DNA of 64,000 bases from Mycolicibacterium sp. P9-22 (GTDB lineage Bacteria; Actinomycetota; Actinomycetes; Mycobacteriales; Mycobacteriaceae): positions 248,001-312,000 of the forward strand of contig NZ_NPKP01000002.1 in the NCBI RefSeq assembly GCF_008329585.1, read 5' to 3'. Below, piece by piece: positions 63,231 to 64,000 of the stretch. The translations under genes and the position numbers were made by a program. The notes under the pieces are model-generated. The model was not told the origin of the DNA. It saw nothing but the letters and a program-made list of their open reading frames with translations, and did no database searches. Within the stretch, counting starts at the first letter, position 1. Each line of letters starts with the position of its first letter.

Positions 63231-64000
63231 TCAACGATGTTGCGCGAAGACGTCTCGCGCGACCGTTATCGCGTTGAGTACCCGCGGGAACCCGGTGTAG
63301 GAAACGAGGTGGATGAGTGCTTCGATCACATGGGACCTGTCGAGCCCGACATTGAGTGCGGCGCCGATGTGGACGCGTAGTTGGGGTGCGGCGTCCCCTA
63401 ACGCGGTGAGTGCGCCGATGGTGACGAGTTGCCGCCGTTGTGGGCTGAGCCAGGGACGGTTGTACACGTCACCGAAGGCGAATTCAACGATATACCGCCC
63501 CAGGTCCGGAGAGATGTCGTGCAGCGACTCGATGACCTCCAGGCCGTGCTGTCCGTCGATCTCCACCAGTTTGCGCGCTCCGCGGTCATAGCGGCTGCTG
63601 TCATCGTTCTGCACTGGTGGGGTGAATCTCGCTCCGGTGTCGGTGAATGACTTCCTGGCAACGGCCACCGCGTTGAGCGCCCGTGGAAACCCGGCGAACG
63701 GCACCAGATGGATGAGTGCCTCGATGATCTCGATCGGAGTCACACCGACCTGCAGCGCGGCGTCGATGTGGAACTTCAACTGTGGTGCGGTATCGCCCTG
63801 CGCGGCCAGCGCCGCGACAGTCGCCAGCTGTCGCTGCGGGGCATCCAGGCCTGGCCTGAGATAGATGTCGCCGAAGGCGAATTCGACGATGTACCGGCCG
63901 AGATCCGGTGCAATATCGTCAAGGGACGCGATTACCGCAGGACCACGCTCACCGGAAATGCCTCGCAGGGCATTCATTCCGCGCGTGTAGCGGTCAGATT
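63231..64000 (-). CDS. Tandem carboxymuconolactone decarboxylase-family protein (5' end outside window)
   Basis: At least 256 residues of a protein with two CMD-fold repeats. Repeat 1 (from the right edge) contains SLDDIAPDLGRYIVEFAFGDIYLRP and EALIHLVPFAGFPRALNAV; repeat 2 has SLHDISPDLGRYIVEFAFGDVYNRP and EALIHLVSYTGFPRVLNAI. An ATG at 63977 exists, but the codons before it (..SDRYTRG) match the RYDRG that opens repeat 2, so the true start is beyond the window. No CxxC is present, unlike the AhpD-like gene at 22550, so a decarboxylase or unknown role is more likely than peroxidase activity. Confidence 0.85.
   Translation of the reverse strand, partial: SDRYTRGMNALRGISGERGPAVIASLDDIAPDLGRYIVEFAFGDIYLRPGLDAPQRQLATVAALAAQGDTAPQLKFHIDAALQVGVTPIEIIEALIHLVPFAGFPRALNAVAVARKSFTDTGARFTPPVQNDDSSRYDRGARKLVEIDGQHGLEVIESLHDISPDLGRYIVEFAFGDVYNRPWLSPQRRQLVTIGALTALGDAAPQLRVHIGAALNVGLDRSHVIEALIHLVSYTGFPRVLNAITVARDVFAQHR

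Overview
The window is a high-GC actinobacterial chromosome segment, almost certainly from a fast-growing Mycolicibacterium-type mycobacterium. Its backbone follows, from memory of the M. tuberculosis map, the Rv3306c-Rv3370c order: amiB1, deoD, pmmB, upp, an Rv3311-like gene, add-deoA-cdd, sdhCDAB, sigJ, a class III aminotransferase, dacB1, a yihY-like gene, trpS, metZ-metX-methyltransferase, a DUF3017 gene with folD, an Old Yellow Enzyme-like gene, mfpA with its kinase/roadblock/DUF742/GTPase operon, trmL (spoU), a nitroreductase, an Rv3369-like gene and dnaE2. Coding density is high, and I see no rRNA, tRNA, CRISPR array, prophage or insertion sequence.

Layout. 1-7.7 kb: nucleoside and sugar-phosphate metabolism (amiB1, deoD, pmmB, upp), interrupted between deoD and pmmB by two accessory modules, TetR + flavin monooxygenase and MarR + AbrB-type transporter, each with visible operators. 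7.7-13.8 kb: an accessory stretch with a possible type VII secretion pair (a small YxxxE protein and an NlpC/P60 hydrolase without signal peptide), two alpha/beta hydrolases, a GPP34 protein, the Rv3311-like protein and a methyltransferase. 13.8-20.3 kb: nucleoside salvage operon cdd-deoA-add, divergent from succinate dehydrogenase sdhCDAB. 20.3-24.1 kb: a DUF559 gene bracketed by two copies of the same palindrome, an AI-2E permease, and an ECF41 sigma factor (sigJ) next to its partner carboxymuconolactone-decarboxylase gene, which carries a textbook-like ECF41 promoter. 24.1-31.1 kb: a putative amine/polyamine catabolic cluster (APC permease, universal stress protein, aldehyde dehydrogenase, Lrp regulator, class III aminotransferase). 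31-38.7 kb: MarR/AraC regulators, dacB1, a nitronate monooxygenase, a guanidine-III riboswitch with a Gdx-type SMR exporter, yihY-like, trpS, and a MarR regulator with its TIGR03086 target gene. 38.6-46.8 kb: xthA-like exonuclease, monomeric isocitrate dehydrogenase, and a SAM-IV riboswitch controlling metZ-metX-methyltransferase. 46.8-64 kb: DUF3017/folD, an OYE-like enzyme, an FHA-ABC transporter, the mfpA conservon, trmL, nitroreductase, an SOS-controlled dnaE2 and a tandem carboxymuconolactone-decarboxylase protein cut by the right edge.

The most notable structures not explained by single genes are six long intergenic palindromes, each beside a 3' gene end (two bracket the DUF559 gene, four lie between convergent genes); the ECF41 promoter/sigJ pair; the guanidine-III riboswitch/Gdx unit; the candidate type VII peptidoglycan-hydrolase pair; and several operators that overlap core promoters or start codons, with hints of leaderless transcripts. 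All assignments come from reading the sequence; no database search was run.
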